Position numbers and translations under genes: made by a program. From Sediminicoccus sp. KRV36 (GTDB lineage Bacteria > Pseudomonadota > Alphaproteobacteria > Acetobacterales > Acetobacteraceae), in NCBI RefSeq assembly GCF_023243115.1, contig NZ_CP085081.1:2418001-2482000 (forward strand): a DNA stretch of 64,000 nucleotides, given 5' to 3'. Below, one piece after another: positions 8,269 to 16,847 of this stretch. The notes under the pieces were generated by a model. The model did no database searches, was not told the origin of the DNA, and worked only from the letters and a program-made list of their open reading frames with translations. Numbering within the stretch: position 1 is the first letter of the stretch; the number at the start of each line of letters is the position of its first letter.

Positions 8269-9042
8269 TCAGGCGCTGGCCGGGTCAAGCCCGGCTTCGC
8301 GGATCGTCTGGTGGGCGGCGGGGGCGGCCAGGAAGCGGATCAGCGCCTGGGCGGCCTCCGGCTGCTCCGAGCGCGTGCCGATGCCGGCCGAGAAGGTGGT
8401 GACGCGCTGGATCGGCGCGGGCAGGGGCCCGACGATCTCGATGCCCGGGATGGGCAGCAATTCGCTGGTCTGCTGAAAGCCCAGCTCCACCACGCCATTG
8501 GCGACTTCGCGGCCGACCCAGCGGGGAAATTGCCGGGCCTTGCCGGCCATCTGCTCCGTGATGCCGAGGCGCGCGAAGAGTTCGGTGGAGAGATAGACGC
8601 CGCTGGCGCTGGAGGAATAGCCGATGCTGGCGGCGTTCAGCAGCGTCTGGCGGAACTCCTCCACCGTGCCGATGCGCGGATGCGGCGTGCCCGCGCGGAC
8701 CGCCATGGCGATGGCGGAATGCACCAGGTCCACCTCGCTGCCGGGCCGCACATGGCCCGCCCGCACCAGCGCATCGAGCGAGCCGCGCGCCAGGATCACC
8801 ACATCCGCCACCTCGCCCCGCGCAAGGCGCTGGGGAATGGCATCGGGCGCCTGCCCCATGGAAGGGCCGAGTGCCGTGGCCAGGCGATGGCCCGTGGCAG
8901 CCTCGAAGCGCGGCCCCAGGATCTGATAGGGTGCCGTGAAGGCGCCCGAGGTCATCACGCGGACCGTCGTGCTGGCACGCGCCAGGCGCGGTGCCAGCAA
9001 CAGGCCGGAAAGCCCGAGCCCAAGGAGGCGGCGCTGCATCAT
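8269..9042 (-). CDS. ModA-like type 2 periplasmic substrate-binding protein
   Basis: A 257-residue extracellular solute-binding protein of the molybdate/sulfate-type PBP2 fold. It has a signal peptide (MMQRRLLGLGLSGLLL, then ARA-S) and the fold's recurring features: RGEVADVVILARG near the first domain crossing, GYSSSASGVYLS for the anion-like pocket, and the two-domain length. It carries no ATPase or permease neighbours, so transport of molybdate is not supported; many such orphan proteins bind organic acids. Two adjacent ATGs (9042, 9039) can start it. It lies seven bases after the upstream Bug gene, in the same minus-strand operon. Confidence 0.8.
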   Translation of the reverse strand: MMQRRLLGLGLSGLLLAPRLARASTTVRVMTSGAFTAPYQILGPRFEAATGHRLATALGPSMGQAPDAIPQRLARGEVADVVILARGSLDALVRAGHVRPGSEVDLVHSAIAMAVRAGTPHPRIGTVEEFRQTLLNAASIGYSSSASGVYLSTELFARLGITEQMAGKARQFPRWVGREVANGVVELGFQQTSELLPIPGIEIVGPLPAPIQRVTTFSAGIGTRSEQPEAAQALIRFLAAPAAHQTIREAGLDPASA

Positions 9043-9049
9043 CGTGCCG

Positions 9050-10021
9050 TCACCCTTCGATGCGGATATTGGCGACGCGGATCGCCTCGGCGAAGGCGGC
9101 GCGCTGGGTCGTGATGTAGGTCGCCATGGCGGCGGCGCCCCGGTAATCGGGCTCCAGCCCGGAGGCCGCCACACGCTCGCGGATTTCGGGCAGCTGCATG
9201 GCGCGGGCCACCTCGGCATCCAGGCGCTCGATGATGGCGGCGGGGGTGCCGGCGGGCGCCATCAGGCCGATCCAGGCGCCACCATCAAAGGCGGAGAGGC
9301 CCGGCAGCGCGGCCAGCGGCGGAATGCCGGGTGCGAGCGAGGAACCATTCTTGAAGCTGATGCCCAGGGCGCGGAGTTGCCCGTTGCGCACCGCGGCACC
9401 GGCGGCGGCCACCGTCTCGATGGAGTAGTTCACATGCCCGCCCATCACGGCCGTCAGTGCAGGCGCGCTGCCGGCGAAGGGCACATGCACCACCTCGACA
9501 CCCGCCAGCGCGTGGAACCAGGAGGCGATGATATGCGCGGTCGCTCCGGTGCCGGACGAGGAGAAGGTGTAGCGCCCGGGATTGGCCTTGAGCAGGGCGA
9601 TGAACTCGGCGGCATTCTGTGCGGGGAAGTTGGGCGGCACCACCAGGATCAGCGGCGCGATGCCGGTGATGGCGATGGGCGCGAAATCCCGCTCGGCATT
9701 GAAGGGCGTCCGCTGCACGAGGGGCGACGTGACGATGGGGCCGGTGGATGCGGCGAGCAGCGTGTAGCCATCGGGCGTGGCCTTGGCGACGGCATCTGTG
9801 CCGATCAGCCCACCGGCACCTGCGCGATTCTCCGCCACGAAGGGCTGGCCGAGCGTCTCGGTGAGGCGCATCGCCATGACGCGGGCGGCGAGATCCGTCG
9901 CCTGGCCGGGTGGCCAGGGGATCACCACGCGCACGGGGCGGTTGGGGTAGGCGGCTTGGGCCATGGCCCCGTCCGCGGCCAGCAGGGCGGGGGCGGCGAG
10001 CAGACTGCGGCGCTGGATCAT
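9050..10021 (-). CDS. TTT (Bug family) receptor, tandem copy A
   Basis: A 323-residue Bug receptor with a signal peptide starting MIQRRSLLAAPALL and ending before QAAYPNRPV. It is a close paralogue of the next gene upstream: same length, and shared blocks such as PWPPGQATDLAAR, TLGQPFVAENRAGAGG and VPPNFPA. The pair clearly arose by tandem duplication. Differences are concentrated in the ligand-facing middle region and near the C-terminus, as expected if ligands have diverged. Only one base separates this start from the preceding stop. There is no adjacent permease. Confidence 0.9.
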   Translation of the reverse strand: MIQRRSLLAAPALLAADGAMAQAAYPNRPVRVVIPWPPGQATDLAARVMAMRLTETLGQPFVAENRAGAGGLIGTDAVAKATPDGYTLLAASTGPIVTSPLVQRTPFNAERDFAPIAITGIAPLILVVPPNFPAQNAAEFIALLKANPGRYTFSSSGTGATAHIIASWFHALAGVEVVHVPFAGSAPALTAVMGGHVNYSIETVAAAGAAVRNGQLRALGISFKNGSSLAPGIPPLAALPGLSAFDGGAWIGLMAPAGTPAAIIERLDAEVARAMQLPEIRERVAASGLEPDYRGAAAMATYITTQRAAFAEAIRVANIRIEG

Positions 10022-10022
10022 C

Positions 10023-10994
10023 TCAGCCCTCGATGCGGATATTGGCGGCGCGGATGGCGGCGCCGAAGCCGCGGCGCTGATTGGTGACATATTCCCGCAT
10101 GCCATCCGGGCCATGATAAACCGGCTCCAGCCCGGCCGTGACCAGGCGGTCGCGCATGTCGCCGCCCTGCATGGCGCGGCTGATCTCGGCGTCAATCCGG
10201 TCGATGATCGGGCGCGGCGTGCCGGCGGGTGCCATCAGGCCGATCCAGGCGCCGGCGTCGTAATCCTGCATCCCCGGCAGGCGGGCCAGCGGGGGCACAT
10301 CCGGCACCAGCGTCGAGCCATTCTTGAAGGAAATGCCCAGCGCCTTGAGGCTGCCATTGCGGATCAGCGGGCCGGTCGCGGCCAGGGTCTCGACCGAGTA
10401 GCTGACATGCCCGCCGACCACGGCCGTCAGCGCAGGACCGCTGCCGGCGAAGGGCACATGCACCACATCCACCTGGGCGAGCGAATGGAACCAGGCGGCG
10501 ACGATATGCGCCGTGGCGCCGGTGCCCGAGGAGGAGAAGCTGTAATGCCCGGGGCGCGCCCGCAGCAGGGCCAGAAATTCCTCGGCCGTGTTGGCGGGGA
10601 AGTTCGGCGGCACCACCAGCAGGTAGGGCGACATGCCGGTGATGGCGATTTCGGTGAAGTCACGCTCGGCATTGTAGGAGGTGCGCTGCACTAGCGGCGA
10701 GGTGACAAGCGGGCCGGTGGATGCGGCGAGCAGCGTGTAGCCATCCGGTGCTGCCTTGGCCACGGCATCCGTGCCGATCATGCCGCCCGCACCTGCGCGA
10801 TTTTCCGCGACGAAAGGCTGGCCGAGGGTTTCCGTCAGGCGTTGTGCGGCGATGCGCGCGGCCAGATCCGTCGCCTGGCCAGGCGGCCAGGGCACCACCA
10901 CGCGCACGCTGCGATTGGGCCAGGCCGGCTGGGCGTTGGCGGATGCGGCGGCAAGAAGGAAAGGGGCCGCAAGTGCGGCGCGACGCTGGATCAT
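10023..10994 (-). CDS. TTT (Bug family) receptor, tandem copy B
   Basis: The 323-residue sister of copy A and the first gene of a five-gene minus-strand operon (two Bug copies, a ModA-like protein, a third Bug, dienoyl-CoA reductase). Its signal peptide starts MIQRRAALAAPFLL and is probably cut after ANA. The mature protein opens QPAWPNRSVRVVVPWPPG. The ATG at 10994 was preferred over a longer frame because it begins the signal sequence. Any operon promoter must lie in the 99 bp shared with the divergent enoyl-CoA hydratase gene. Confidence 0.9.
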   Translation of the reverse strand: MIQRRAALAAPFLLAAASANAQPAWPNRSVRVVVPWPPGQATDLAARIAAQRLTETLGQPFVAENRAGAGGMIGTDAVAKAAPDGYTLLAASTGPLVTSPLVQRTSYNAERDFTEIAITGMSPYLLVVPPNFPANTAEEFLALLRARPGHYSFSSSGTGATAHIVAAWFHSLAQVDVVHVPFAGSGPALTAVVGGHVSYSVETLAATGPLIRNGSLKALGISFKNGSTLVPDVPPLARLPGMQDYDAGAWIGLMAPAGTPRPIIDRIDAEISRAMQGGDMRDRLVTAGLEPVYHGPDGMREYVTNQRRGFGAAIRAANIRIEG

Positions 10995-11093
10995 TTGTTT
11001 CACTCCCTGAGACACCTGCATTAGGGTTTCCAGGCGGCCTTGCGCAAGGGGCTTCGTCCGCGTCCAATCCGGCGCCGTGATCGAGGAAACCCC

Positions 11094-11894
11094 ATGCGCG
11101 ACCTGCCCGAATTCGAGACCCTCACGCTGGAGGAAGCCACGCCGCATCTGCTTGTCGTCCGGCTGAACCGACCCGAGGTGGCGAACGCGCTGAACACGCA
11201 AATGGGGCGGGATCTGCTGGCACTCTGGACGGCGCTGACCGAGGATGCGCGCGGCATTCGCTGCGTGATCTTCACCGCGGCCGGAGGGCGGGCCTTCTGC
11301 GCGGGCGGGGATCTGAAGGAGCGCCTAGGCATGAGCGATGCCGCCTGGCAGGCCCAGCACGAGATCTTCGAGCGCGCCTATTGGGCGCTGATGGATTGCC
11401 CCATCCCGGTCATCGCCGCGGTGAATGGCCATGCCTATGCGGGCGGCCTGGAGATGGTGCTTGCGAGCGACTTCGCCTATGCCGCCGAGACGGCACGCTT
11501 TGCGCTGACGGAGGTCACCATCGGCATCATGCCGGGTGCCGGCGGCACGCAAAACCTGCCGCGTGCGGTGGGCGAGCGACGGGCGAAGGAGATCATCCTG
11601 ACCGGGCGGCCCTTCACCGCGCAGCAGGCGCTGGATTGGGGGATACTCAACGCGGTCTATCCGGCGGAAGCGCTGCTGCCGGCCGCGCTGGAGACGGCGC
11701 AACGCATCGCCGAGAACGCGCCGCTTTCGGTGCGACAGGCCAAGAAGAGCATCCATTACGGGCTGCAGATGGACTTGCGCACCGGCTTTCGCTTCGAGAT
11801 CGAGGCCTATAACCGCCTGGTCGGCACTGAGGATCGGCATGAGGGGATTGCGAGCTTCAATGAGAAGCGCAAGGCGGTGTTTCGGGGGAAGTAG
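11094..11894 (+). CDS. Enoyl-CoA hydratase/isomerase (crotonase family)
   Basis: A 266-residue crotonase that would hydrate trans-2-enoyl-CoA in beta-oxidation or a branched-chain pathway. The oxyanion-hole segment CAGGDLKE and YAGGLEMVLASDF are present, as is LTEVTIGIMPGAGGTQNLPR. Both positions equivalent to the rat hydratase catalytic glutamates are Glu (GLEM and LTEV), so it should be a true hydratase. The ATG at 11094 is preceded by GAGGAAA at good spacing. It diverges from the Bug receptor operon and ends at a triplicated hairpin repeat. Substrate chain length is not readable. Confidence 0.9.
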   Translation: MRDLPEFETLTLEEATPHLLVVRLNRPEVANALNTQMGRDLLALWTALTEDARGIRCVIFTAAGGRAFCAGGDLKERLGMSDAAWQAQHEIFERAYWALMDCPIPVIAAVNGHAYAGGLEMVLASDFAYAAETARFALTEVTIGIMPGAGGTQNLPRAVGERRAKEIILTGRPFTAQQALDWGILNAVYPAEALLPAALETAQRIAENAPLSVRQAKKSIHYGLQMDLRTGFRFEIEAYNRLVGTEDRHEGIASFNEKRKAVFRGK

Positions 11895-11896
11895 AG

Positions 11897-12040
11897 CCTG
11901 ATCGGCTTTGGTGTCTTCACCAAAGGCGTGAATCAGTCTCTGGCGGTGCCTGATCGGCTTTGGTGTCTTCACCAAAGGCGTGAATCAGTCTCTGGCGGTG
12001 CCTGATCGGCTTTGGTGTCTTCACCAAAGGCGTGAATCAG
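11897..12040. repeat. 52-bp tandem hairpin repeat, 2.8 copies
   Basis: Copies lie at 11897-11948, 11949-12000 and 12001-12040 (the last truncated) and look identical over their shared length. Each holds a perfect inverted repeat, CTTTGGTG-TCTT-CACCAAAG, nested inside CTGAT...ATCAG, followed by GGCGTGAATC. The array fills the gap between the converging hydratase and hldD genes, and the last copy contains the hldD stop codon. It probably acts as a bidirectional terminator, multiplied by slippage or unequal exchange. Confidence 0.9.
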
Positions 12041-13005
12041 CCCGCGGCGGATTCCTGCAGCCAGGCGACGTATTCCGCCACACCCTCCTCCAGCGATGTC
12101 GGTGGATGCGGGTATCCGGATTGGCGCAGCTTGCTCATCGGCGCCTCGGTGAAATATTGGTATTTCCCGCGCAGATCGGCGGGCATCGGCATGAATTCTA
12201 TCCGCTCGGGCAGGTTCAGCGCGGCGAAGACGGCGCGTGTCAGGTCCAGGAAACTGCGCGCCTGCCCGCTGCCGCAGTTGAACAGGCCCGAGACACCGGG
12301 ATTGTCCAGCAGCCAGAGCATCACGCGCACGCAATCGGTGACACTCACGAAATCACGCTGCTGCATGCCATCCGCGATGCCAGCGCGGTCCGAGGCGAAA
12401 AGCCGCGCCGGCGCGCCGGAGAGAATCTCGCGGTATTTGTGCAGCGCCACGCTCGCCATGCGGCCCTTATGGCCCTCACGCGGGCCATAGACGTTGAAGA
12501 ATTTCAGCCCGGCCCATTGCGGCGGCTTCGGGCGGCCGAGTTGCAGCATCTGCGCCACCCGGCGGTCAAAGGCGTGCTTGGACCAGCCGTACAGATTCAG
12601 CGGCTTGAGGCGCGAGAGGCCCTCGGGCGTTTCCTCATCGGCGAAGCCCTGTTCGCCATCGCCATAGGTCGCGGCGGAGGAGGCATAGATGTAGGGCACG
12701 CCATGCGCCGCGCACCAATCCCATAATCTGAGCGAGAGCGTCAGGTTGGAGGCGGCCACAAGGTCACCATCCGTCTCGGTCGTGGCGCTGATGGCGCCCA
12801 GATGCAGCACGGCGCGCGGCTGCATGGCCAGGGCGGCCTCCACCTGGGTCGGTGGCAGCAGCCCGGCCAGGATGGCGCCTTCCAGATTGCGCCACTTCTC
12901 GCCATTGCCGAGCCAGTCCAGCACCACCACCTCTTCACCTCGGGCGGTGAGAGCTGCAACCAGGTTCGAACCGATGAAGCCGGCGCCGCCGGTGACGAGA
13001 ATCAT
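12037..13005 (-). CDS. hldD: ADP-L-glycero-D-manno-heptose 6-epimerase
   Basis: A 322-residue extended SDR that epimerises ADP-D,D-heptose to ADP-L,D-heptose for the LPS inner core. It opens with the NAD-binding TGGAGFIGSN. The catalytic region shows SSAATYGDG and YGWSKHAFD (Tyr/Lys), and the family-specific KFFNVYGPREGHKG and RDFVSVTDCV follow. The partner HldE, which makes the ADP-heptose substrate, is encoded about 20 kb away at 33282-34694. The coding end runs into the last copy of the triplicated repeat, so the C-terminal residues sit next to a repeat-derived stop. Confidence 0.95.
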   Translation of the reverse strand: MILVTGGAGFIGSNLVAALTARGEEVVVLDWLGNGEKWRNLEGAILAGLLPPTQVEAALAMQPRAVLHLGAISATTETDGDLVAASNLTLSLRLWDWCAAHGVPYIYASSAATYGDGEQGFADEETPEGLSRLKPLNLYGWSKHAFDRRVAQMLQLGRPKPPQWAGLKFFNVYGPREGHKGRMASVALHKYREILSGAPARLFASDRAGIADGMQQRDFVSVTDCVRVMLWLLDNPGVSGLFNCGSGQARSFLDLTRAVFAALNLPERIEFMPMPADLRGKYQYFTEAPMSKLRQSGYPHPPTSLEEGVAEYVAWLQESAAG

Positions 13006-13051
13006 GCGCCTGGGTTATAGCCAGAGCCGCAACGCAGCAAGGAGGGGTCTC

Positions 13052-13321
13052 ATGCTCAAGGATGGTCGCCAGCGACTGGATGATCTGGCCGGAATGGCCG
13101 GGGGCGCCTTTTCCATGATCGCGGGGCTACGCGCCGAGATGGAAGCCATGGCCCGCGCCCAGGCCGAGGCGATGGTGCGCCGCCTGGAACTGGCCCGCGC
13201 CGAGGATCTCGACGCCGCCATGGAAGTGGCCCGCCGCGCGCGCGCCCATGCCGAGGCGCTGGAATTGCGCGTGGTGGCGCTGGAGGCGGAAATCGCGGCG
13301 CTTAAGGCCGGCCCCGCCTGA
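13052..13321 (+). CDS. ubiK: Ubiquinone biosynthesis accessory factor UbiK (BMFP domain)
   Basis: A small 89-residue, Ala/Glu/Arg-rich protein of the UbiK/BMFP (formerly YqiC) family. UbiK binds UbiJ and supports aerobic ubiquinone synthesis. The N-terminal segment LDDLAGMAGGAFSMIAGLRAE is amphipathic, and residues from about 45 to the end form a predicted coiled coil rich in RAEDL and EALELRVVALEAE patterns. The ATG at 13052 has AAGGAGGGG just upstream. The last 20 bases overlap the end of the converging D-aminoacylase gene. It diverges from hldD. Confidence 0.8.
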   Translation: MLKDGRQRLDDLAGMAGGAFSMIAGLRAEMEAMARAQAEAMVRRLELARAEDLDAAMEVARRARAHAEALELRVVALEAEIAALKAGPA

Positions 13322-15002
13322 GCAGACGCCCGGGCAAGGCGCCCGTGGCCACGCCATCGCGATAGGTGACCACGCCGCGCTTGATGGTGGCGCGGTAGCC
13401 GCTCGGCGCCTGCAACAGGCGCCGCCCGCCGGCCGGCAGGTCATGCACCATGCGCGGCGGCAGCAGCCCCAATTCCCCCTCGGCGATCAGGTTGAGATCA
13501 GCAAGGTAGCCGGGCGCCAGCACGCCGCGGTCATGGAGGCCCATGGCGCGCGCCGTGTCGCTGGTTTGGCGGCGAATGAGTTCCTCGATGGGAAAGCCGC
13601 GCCTGGCCCAGTGCATCAGCACGAAGGTCGGGAAGCTGCCATCGGAGATGAAGCCGACATGCGCGCCGCCATCGGAAAGACCGATGATGGCGTTGCGGTG
13701 GCGCATGCATTCGGCTGAGGCATCCAGCGTGTAATCCGCGAAATTGGTCAGCGGCGCGAAGATGAAGTTTTCGCCCTGGCCCTCGGCCAACAGGTCATAG
13801 GCGACTTCCTCGGGCTTGCGGCCCTCACGCAGCGCCTGGGCTTCCAGGCTTTTCTCGCGCGGGGGCGCGTAGTCGGGCGGGGCGCCGAAGGGGAACATGC
13901 GCGCCCAGTGCAGGCGCGTGATGAGCGGGAAGTTGGAGCCGGCGATGCGGTCCTCGCTGAGGATCCGCGCGCGGCGGGCGGGTTCGCGCAAGGCGGCGGC
14001 GCGCTCGGCGGGCGGCAGATGCGCCACCTCCTTGTAGGAGGGGCAGCCGGAGAAGGGGTTTTGCGAGCCGACCAGGCCCAGCAAAATCCCGATGGGGCGC
14101 GGCGGAAAGACGGGGCGGATATCCAGCCCATTCTCGGCCGCCTCGTCAGACATGGCGAGGAGTTCGCGCCACGCCTCGGTGCGGTCATGCCGCGCGGTCA
14201 GCGAGAACACGATGGGCCGGCCCGAGGCGGCGGCGACGCGCCGCACCATGGCGAATTCCGTGGCCGGGTCCGGCGTGTTCCAGTCGGAAACCATTTCCAG
14301 GAGGCCGCCACCGCCCTCGGTCAGGCCGGCGGCGATGCCAATCAGCTCATCCTCCTGGGCCTTGAGCGTGGGCGTGGGGTCGCCCGCCAGCGTCTTGTGG
14401 CTGATGGTGCGGCTGGTGCTGGCCCCGAAGGCGCCGGCGGCGGCGGCCTCGGCGGTGAGGGCGCGCATCTGGCCGATCTCGCCCTGGGTGGCGTTCTCCA
14501 GCTGCAGCGCGCGTTCCCCCATCACATGCACGCGCAGCGCGCCATGCGGCAGCAGGGCGCCGATATCAATGTCGCGCGGCTTACGTTCCAGCGCATCGAG
14601 ATATTCGGGGAAGCTCTCCCAGGACCAGTTCAGCCCCTCATGCAGCACGGGGCCGGGGATGTCCTCGACGCCTTCCATCAGCGCGATGAGGGTCTCGCGA
14701 TCCTCGGCGCGGCAGGGTGCGAAGCCGACGCCGCAATTGCCCATCAGCGCCGTGGTGACGCCATGCCAGGCCGAGGGGGCGAGGTGACTGTCCCACACCG
14801 CCTGGCCGTCATAATGCGTATGGATATCCACGAAGCCGGGTGTGACCAACAGGCCGGTCGCGTCGATTTCCTCGGCGCCCTTGCCGGGCACTTCGCCCAG
14901 CTGGACGATCTGGCCGCCCTGAATGGCGACATCGCCGATGAAGCCCGGCGCGCCGGTTCCATCCAGAATGCGGCCGCCGCGAATGACGAGATCGTGGGTC
15001 AT
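13302..15002 (-). CDS. N-acyl-D-amino-acid deacylase (D-aminoacylase), copy 1
   Basis: A 566-residue amidohydrolase that frees D-amino acids from N-acyl-D-amino acids. The zinc motif HTHYDGQ appears near residue 68, with GNCGVGFAPC just after it carrying the Cys typical of D-aminoacylases. Later come HVMGERA, RTISHKTLAG and GLSDGGAHVGFISD with the catalytic aspartate. The ATG at 15002 begins the conserved THDLVIRGG and has GGAGG upstream. It is a paralogue of the next gene and the last member of a RidA-GNAT-deacylase-deacylase operon. No signal peptide is seen. Confidence 0.9.
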   Translation of the reverse strand: MTHDLVIRGGRILDGTGAPGFIGDVAIQGGQIVQLGEVPGKGAEEIDATGLLVTPGFVDIHTHYDGQAVWDSHLAPSAWHGVTTALMGNCGVGFAPCRAEDRETLIALMEGVEDIPGPVLHEGLNWSWESFPEYLDALERKPRDIDIGALLPHGALRVHVMGERALQLENATQGEIGQMRALTAEAAAAGAFGASTSRTISHKTLAGDPTPTLKAQEDELIGIAAGLTEGGGGLLEMVSDWNTPDPATEFAMVRRVAAASGRPIVFSLTARHDRTEAWRELLAMSDEAAENGLDIRPVFPPRPIGILLGLVGSQNPFSGCPSYKEVAHLPPAERAAALREPARRARILSEDRIAGSNFPLITRLHWARMFPFGAPPDYAPPREKSLEAQALREGRKPEEVAYDLLAEGQGENFIFAPLTNFADYTLDASAECMRHRNAIIGLSDGGAHVGFISDGSFPTFVLMHWARRGFPIEELIRRQTSDTARAMGLHDRGVLAPGYLADLNLIAEGELGLLPPRMVHDLPAGGRRLLQAPSGYRATIKRGVVTYRDGVATGALPGRLLRRGRP

Positions 15003-15021
15003 ATCGCCTCCGCTCGCTGGA

Positions 15022-15048
15022 GGGCGCATGCCCGGAGGCGTGAATCGG
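15022..15048. repeat. Dispersed palindromic element
   Basis: Between the two deacylase genes lies GGGC-GCAT-GCCC followed by GGAGGCGTGAATCGG. The same layout, a GGGC/GCCC palindrome then GGAG and (T)GAATCGG, occurs in the tandem repeat at 14-39 and 68-93. The tail GGCGTGAATC also occurs in the 52-bp hairpin repeat at 11897-12040. This looks like a REP-type dispersed element. Confidence 0.55.
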
Positions 15049-15054
15049 TGGCGC

Positions 15055-16752
15055 TCATCGTTTTGCTCCCCTGATCAGCCGGCCGGGCAGGGCGCCCGTG
15101 GCCTTTCCATGTTCATGCACGATCGCGCCCGCGCAGAGTGTGGCGCGATAGCCGCGCGCCCCCTGCACCAGGCGCTTGCCGCCGGCTGGGAGGTCGTAGC
15201 GCATATTCGGCCGCTCGATCGCGAGGTTCCCGAAATCCACCACGTTGATGTCGGCGCGCAGACCTTCGGCGAGGATGCCGCGATCATGCAGCCCCAGGGC
15301 GCGCGCATTGTCGGCGGCCAGGCGCTTCACCACGAATTCCACGGCCAGCTTGCCGCCGCGCGCCCGGTCCCGCGCCCAATGCGTCAGCATGTGGGTGGGT
15401 GCGGAGGCATCGCAGATATAGCCCACATGCGCGCCACCATCGCCCAGGCCCATCAGCGTGTGGGGGTGGGTCACCATCTCGCGGATCGCATCCAGATTGC
15501 CATCGGCATAGTTCAGCAGGGGGCGGTTGAGGATGGCACGGCCACCTTCCTCCAGCATCCAGTCATAGCAAAGATCCTCGGGCTCGCGGCCCAGGAGCCG
15601 CGCCTGTTCCAGCACGCTGGCCTCGGGCGGTGGCTCGTAATCCGGCGTCAGCTTGTAGATGCGCGCGTAGTTGTTGAGCCGCGCGCGCAGGGCGGGCTCC
15701 GTCGGCTCGGCCAGGATGCGGGCCCGGCGGCCCGGGTCGCTGAGGGCGGCGGCGCGTTCGGCGATGGGCAGGTGGGCCACCTCCTGGAAGCCCCTGCGCG
15801 TCAGGAAGGGATGCTGCGAGAGTTCCCAGCCGAACATCAGCCCGACCGGGCGGCCCATCACCTGGCCGGTGACGGGGATTCCTTCGGCATTGGCGATGCT
15901 CACCTGATCCAGGATCCAGCGCCAGAAATCCGGCCGGGATTCGCGCTGCAACAGCGAGAAGGTCATCGGCCGCCTGGCGATGCGGGCGATGCGCATCAGC
16001 CTGTCCCACTCTTCCTCCGCCGGGTCGTCGAAATCGGAGATGAGCTGCATCCAGCCGCCGCCCAAGCCCGCCGCGATCTCGGCCAGCTCGATCTCGGCGG
16101 CCCCCAGTGTGGGCGTGGGCTCACCCGCCAGCGTCTTGTGCGCGATGGCCCGCGAGGTGGAGAAGCCGAGCGCGCCGGCCGCGATCCCCTCCCGCGCCAG
16201 GCGGGCCATTTCGGCGCGGTCCTCGGCATTGGCGGGCTCACGCTCGAAGCCACGGCGCCCCATGACATGCACGCGAAGTGCGGCATGCGGCACCTGGGTT
16301 GCGATATCCATGTCATAGGGACGCGCTTCCAGGGCGTTGAGGTATTCGGGGAAGCTCTCCCAGTTCCAGGGCAGGCCCTCGGTGAGGACGACCTCGGGGA
16401 GGTCCTCCACGCCCTCCATCAGCTTCACCAGCATGTCGCGGCTTTCCGGCCGGCAGGGCGCGAAGCCGACGCCGCAATTGCCGAGCAGCGCCGTCGTCAC
16501 GCCATGCAGCGAGGAGGAGAGGATCTCGGAGGTCCAGGTGGCCTGGGCGTCGTAATGCGTGTGGATATCCACGAAGCCGGGCGTGACCAGGTGCCCGCGC
16601 GCATCAATTTCCGGCGTGCCGCGGGGCACGGTCAGGTTGCGGCCCATGGCGGCGATGGTGCTGCCCGAGACCACCAGATCGGCCTCGAAGGGCGCGCCCC
16701 CGGTGCCGTCCACGATGGTCCCGCCACGGATGATGAGGCTGGCTTCGGCCAT
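15055..16752 (-). CDS. N-acyl-D-amino-acid deacylase (D-aminoacylase), copy 2
   Basis: A 565-residue paralogue of copy 1, collinear with it along its whole length. It keeps HTHYDAQ, GNCGVGFAPC, HVMGRRG, RAIAHKTLAG and GLGDGGAHVGYICD, so the zinc site and catalytic aspartate look intact. The two copies differ most in the lid region after MQLISDF, which suggests different acyl or side-chain preference. The ATG at 16752 starts MAEASLIIRGG, with GGGAGAA upstream. A much longer frame upstream runs antisense-free but through low-quality sequence and the GNAT gene, and is not credible. Confidence 0.9.
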   Translation of the reverse strand: MAEASLIIRGGTIVDGTGGAPFEADLVVSGSTIAAMGRNLTVPRGTPEIDARGHLVTPGFVDIHTHYDAQATWTSEILSSSLHGVTTALLGNCGVGFAPCRPESRDMLVKLMEGVEDLPEVVLTEGLPWNWESFPEYLNALEARPYDMDIATQVPHAALRVHVMGRRGFEREPANAEDRAEMARLAREGIAAGALGFSTSRAIAHKTLAGEPTPTLGAAEIELAEIAAGLGGGWMQLISDFDDPAEEEWDRLMRIARIARRPMTFSLLQRESRPDFWRWILDQVSIANAEGIPVTGQVMGRPVGLMFGWELSQHPFLTRRGFQEVAHLPIAERAAALSDPGRRARILAEPTEPALRARLNNYARIYKLTPDYEPPPEASVLEQARLLGREPEDLCYDWMLEEGGRAILNRPLLNYADGNLDAIREMVTHPHTLMGLGDGGAHVGYICDASAPTHMLTHWARDRARGGKLAVEFVVKRLAADNARALGLHDRGILAEGLRADINVVDFGNLAIERPNMRYDLPAGGKRLVQGARGYRATLCAGAIVHEHGKATGALPGRLIRGAKR

Positions 16753-16847
16753 GGATTGGTTCTCCCTACCCGCAAGTCTCGCACCCCTGGGGCCGCCGCG
16801 CCAGGGATGTGGCGCAGCGCCCCGCCAGCTGATGGCCAGCCTGCGGC

